A stretch of DNA of 64,000 nucleotides from Pohlia nutans (Eukaryota > Streptophyta > Bryopsida > Bryales > Mniaceae), in NCBI GenBank assembly GCA_022496805.1, contig CM040087.1, forward strand, positions 10,242,001 to 10,306,000, in the 5' to 3' direction. The notes under the pieces are model-generated. The model saw only the letters and a program-made list of their open reading frames with translations. It searched no databases and was not told the DNA's origin. Of the stretch, positions 60,447-64,000 are shown piece by piece. The position numbers were made by a program, and so were the translations under genes. How positions within the stretch are numbered: the stretch's first letter is position 1; the number at the start of each line of letters is the position of its first letter.

Positions 60447-60991
60447 CCCCTAAATGCCTAGGGCATTCACAAAAACGTCAAACAACATTTCATATGAAGT
60501 TTTCTCATCAACAGCCTTTGATATATTTTTTGAAATATTTTTAATAAATGTAAATATATGTTTCCTATTGATCCTCAATTTTTCAAAGTTTTTAATGCGT
60601 TATAAATTAAATACGATTTCTAAAGTAAAACACACAAACAAATTCATATAGATTACAAAATTGTTCCTAATTATCAAAAAAATATACAAAAGGTTCATGT
60701 TACAATGAAGAACCATACGGAAAAATTAAATTTAAAAAATATTTTCTAAATTTGGGAATTTGATAATGACATATGCTTTGTAGTGTAGTTTGGATTATGA
60801 CCTCTTGACATTGCAAGTACAATAAAATACTTAATATTATGATTTTTTCAAGCTTACAAAGTGCAGTATAAACTAGACTTGATAATCTCCAATTTTTTAA
60901 TTGAACTTGAAAGCAAAAATAATCATCTTTAATGTTGAAATCAAATTTGACCAATTACCATCCACTATTTGGATGCTTGGGCATTTAGGGG
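60447..60991. mobile_element. TTAA-type MITE
   Basis: TTAA at 60443-60446 (shared with the previous element) and 60992-60995. Both ends CCCCTAAATGCC. CCA-N5-TGG at 60962-60972 near the right end. Confidence 0.92.
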
Positions 60992-60995
60992 TTAA

Positions 60996-61262
60996 GTAGC
61001 CTTCAAGAAGGGTGCTTTTTTGTTTCATCCACCTTTATTTATGAAGTGATTAATGATTTGTAATTGAATATGCTATTGAATCAAATAAATAATTAAAGAA
61101 CACTATTGACTTTTCATTGAGGAGTGCTTTGGATTGTTGTTCATCATTGTTGATTGATCTTGCTTAATGCCACCTGCCCCCACAGCTACTGAGGTGATGT
61201 GGAATATCCCCCATCATTTCATTGACGGGATGAAATGATGTGGGATACTCCACATCATTTTG
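60996..61262. repeat. dispersed repeat with hairpin, copy 2 (inverted)
   Basis: Reverse complement of 31477-31735, including the GATGTGGAATATCC hairpin. The copy resumes at 61813 after the insertion 61267-61808. Confidence 0.75.
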
Positions 61263-61266
61263 TTAA

Positions 61267-61808
61267 CCCCTAAGCTCCCGAGCGACCATTTTCTGGTCGC
61301 TGCCCGGAACAAACGGGCTGCCCGGAACAAAAAAATCTTTTTTTGAAAAAATAAAAAATATTTTAAAATACTACATCAAGTCTACTTTCCAACCCAATTT
61401 GAATTATAGCAATCCAAGTTAAACTCCACCTGGGAGAATTTTTCAAAGTAGATCACCTCAACATTGTCTTAGTGTTACAAAAATTTCTATTTGGGGAAAG
61501 TAATGATGATTCCTCCATCGTTTCTCTTGCTTTATTGAAGTTTACGATAGATAGCCCAACTTTAACTAATCGTACTAAATTTTGAACTCTAAAATTGAAA
61601 ATTATAATTTATACAAATTTTCGAAGGTTAATGCTTTTAAATTCATTAAAAAATGATCTAAAGATTATTTAGGAAGTTTGACCGTACGGATAATTTGTAA
61701 AGACGATACTCTACATTTTGTCTATTGAACCAACCTTCATCAAACATATGGAAGGCACATATTATAACACATCTATGTTTTGTCCAATACCCCTCGGGCT
61801 TTTAGGGG
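61267..61808. mobile_element. TTAA-type MITE
   Basis: TTAA at 61263-61266 and 61809-61812. Ends CCCCTAAGCTCCCGAG and, inverted, CCCCTAAAAGCCCGAG. Hairpin with arms GCGACCA / TGGTCGC (61282-61300) near the left end. Confidence 0.92.
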
Positions 61809-61953
61809 TTAAGGGAAGACAATAGTCACAGATGCTACTGAATGTTATGAGAGGTTCAAAAATTCATGGAATTGCAAACAGTAAATTGGGTTGGGAAGGT
61901 AATGGCAAGTCTAATTTTTATGGCATGATAGTTTTTTACATTGAAGTTGTTAA

Positions 61954-62490
61954 CACTTAAATGACCGAACAACCATTTTATGGTTGCTGCCCTTTTTTAC
62001 GGGCTGCCCGAAAATGAAAAAAAAAATGAAAAATGAAAAATATTTTCAAGTAGGAAATCAAGTCTACTTTCCAACCCAATTTGAATTATGTCAATCCGAG
62101 TTAAACTCCATCAAGGCGAAATTTTCAAAGACAAACACCTCAGCATTGTCCTAGTGTTACAAAACTTACTATTTCGGGAAAGTAATGATGTTCCCTCTTT
62201 CTAAAATTTTGCTTTTTTGAACTTTAGAATAGAATGTCTAGTTTCAACCAATCATACCAAATTTCAAATTCTAAAAATAAAATTTGTAATTTTGGTGAAT
62301 ATTCAATGATAAATGCTTCTAAATTTGTTTAATGAGTATCTAAAACATTTTTTGAAAGTTTGACCGTATGGATAATTACTAAACATTGTGCTTCTCATTT
62401 TCTCTTTTGGACCAAACTTCATTGAAGTTTTAGAAGCAACATTTTATAACACATTTAGGTTTTGCCCTTACCCCCTCTGTCATTTAGGGG
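61954..62490. mobile_element. TTAA-type MITE
   Basis: TTAA at 61950-61953 and 62491-62494. Ends CACTTAAATGACCGA and, inverted, CCCCTAAATGACAGA. CCA-N5-TGG at 61973-61983. Same family as 61267-61808 and 42497-43027. Confidence 0.92.
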
Positions 62491-62494
62491 TTAA

Positions 62495-63031
62495 CCCTTA
62501 AACGTACCACTCCTTTGTAGGAAAGTCAAACTACACAATTCAACCTTCAAGATTTATCAAAATATATTTTGTAATATTTTTCATGGATGGAATTGAATGT
62601 TTCCTATCAGTCTTGAAATTATCAGATTTTTTTTATTTAATACGGCCTTTTTAACAAATTTTTAAGTCAAATATTTCAAAAAATAAATTTTATTACAAAA
62701 AGTTTTAAAAAATTAATATTGTTTCGGAGCAGGTACAAATTACTATGGAGAATCACATGATATGTTTTCCATAGAAATTTTTTATTTAAATTTTGAAATT
62801 CCAAAGGTGAACATCCTATGTAGTGTAATTCAAACTTTGAGCTAAGAAGCTTGCACAAGCAATAAAATACTCAATAATTGGAATTTTTAAGATTTGAAAA
62901 GTAAAGTACAAACTAGACTTAATAAACTTCATTTTCTTAGTTGGGTGTATTAGCAACAAAAGTCATCTTCAAGATCAAAATTGGGTTTGACCAACAAACA
63001 TCCAGTAACTGGATGCGTGGACGTTTACGGG
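62495..63031. mobile_element. TTAA-type MITE, head-to-tail with both neighbours
   Basis: TTAA at 62491-62494 and 63032-63035, both shared with the adjacent elements. Ends CCCTTAAACGTACC and, inverted, CCCGTAAACGTCC. CCA-N5-TGG at 63002-63012. Confidence 0.9.
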
Positions 63032-63035
63032 TTAA

Positions 63036-63530
63036 CCCTTAAAAGGTTCTTGGGGTTCCTTCCTATAACCCATATTATGCCTTATAATTGTTCAATGGTG
63101 GTTTAATATACATATTATGATATATTGTTATGTACATATTATTATGATTATTAATTTTACTTTGTACTGAGAGTGTTTGGTCATTGTTATTTTGATCAAA
63201 TACCACTAAATACAGAATATACTATATAGCCGCAGAGGGTATTCGGGCCGTTTAAACTCAGGGAAGTCCCTTGGTGTAAATTTTGGTATACTTAAGCAAA
63301 CAAAGGGTATTTACTGAGGGGCTATGAAATAATTCGAATAGTATACTATTTATAGTATTTAAAGGGTATATTTGTAGGAATATTCATAAAATCTTCCCAA
63401 TTTGGTTTTAAAACACCTATATTACTTCTAAAAATTTATAATATTTATCTCAAATGAATAATAGACACCATGTATTTGTTCTCTCATGGTTTCTAAATTT
63501 TTGACACTTAATTCTACAAGGGTTTAAGGG
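63036..63530. mobile_element. TTAA-type MITE, different interior
   Basis: TTAA at 63032-63035 and 63531-63534; ends CCCTTAAAAGG and, inverted, CCCTTAAACCC. The interior is not related to the previous elements and no CCA-N5-TGG is seen. Confidence 0.75.
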
Positions 63531-63534
63531 TTAA

Positions 63535-64000
63535 ACCATACAACAATAGAGCTTTTATGATACACTATGTACAATGAAGTGCTACCATCATCAAAACTTG
63601 TGGCAAACATCATACTAAAAGACATGCTAGTAAAAAGAACTTCAAGGGTCTTTGTATTGATAAATTTGTATGGTAATTGAACAGTTCTGACCAATACTTC
63701 TTTTTTGCTTGGCCCCAAGTCATTTTGTCATGTATGATTTTGAGGCATTGGAAAAACATTCTACTTATCTTTCTATAACAAGTGGGGTGACTTTCAAATC
63801 TATGAACAAATCCTACTATTAAGCTTGAGAAATTGCCAAGAGAGTAATTTGGTTGTTACAACTTACTCAATAGCCAAATGAAAGCACCATTGTGGCTTAT
63901 AAAAATGAATGTTGGAAACCACACAAAAATGCTCATGACAAAATGATTATGAGGCCAAAGAAGAAAGAGGTATTGGTAAAACTGATTGTTCAACTAACAT
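63535..64000. other. intergenic, nothing recognised
   Basis: AT-rich to the window edge; a 64-codon minus frame (63524-63718) has no motif. Confidence 0.4.

Overview
The window looks like nuclear DNA of a land plant or close streptophyte relative. It is AT-rich and gene-poor, with spliced genes. It carries a plant-type Fes1 gene, a plant-type HGSNAT-like gene and three perfect TTTAGGG telomere units (59817-59837). Plant CACTA, Stowaway and Harbinger-like MITEs are frequent. DUF7869-type and ParB-like mobile genes, to my recollection, are commoner in non-seed plants than in seed plants, so a bryophyte-like source is my guess; the species is not identified.

Only two ordinary genes are complete enough to model. 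A six-exon Fes1-type Hsp70 nucleotide-exchange factor lies at 34019-36280 (+). A four-exon HGSNAT-like membrane acetyltransferase homologue lies at 43681-47181 (-), with two introns holding MITEs and an end that seems clipped by a repeat terminus. Two small paralogous acidic-protein genes lie at 51878-52045 (-) and 55380-55565 (-).

The left 15 kb holds two decayed mobile-element genes pointing away from each other. One is a ParB/sulfiredoxin-like gene (1-1376, -), the other a DUF7869 transposase-like gene (12509-15349, +). Each is preceded by an inferred leader intron packed with the same 19-bp palindrome, consensus TTAGGTCGANTCGACCTAA: 11 sites at 1406-2366 and 14 sites at 11409-12418. I consider this the best candidate for an undescribed system. 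Between them (2.5-10.9 kb) lie AT-rich DNA, dinucleotide tracts, a TA-target foldback element and a MITE.

Most of the rest is transposon debris. The main family has target site TTAA and termini CCCCTAAA, i.e. piggyBac-like. At least thirteen near-complete copies can be delimited, several joined end to end through a shared TTAA near 60-63.5 kb. Six carry a hairpin built on CCA-N5-TGG close to one end only, with stems that differ but still pair. Three internal empty-site comparisons support the insertion calls. Also present are a degraded CACTA transposase region (39.2-41.95 kb) split by a 1-kb foldback, a Tc1/mariner-like element with long inverted repeats (31.8-32.7 kb), several CACTA-type MITEs and a tRNA-derived SINE remnant.
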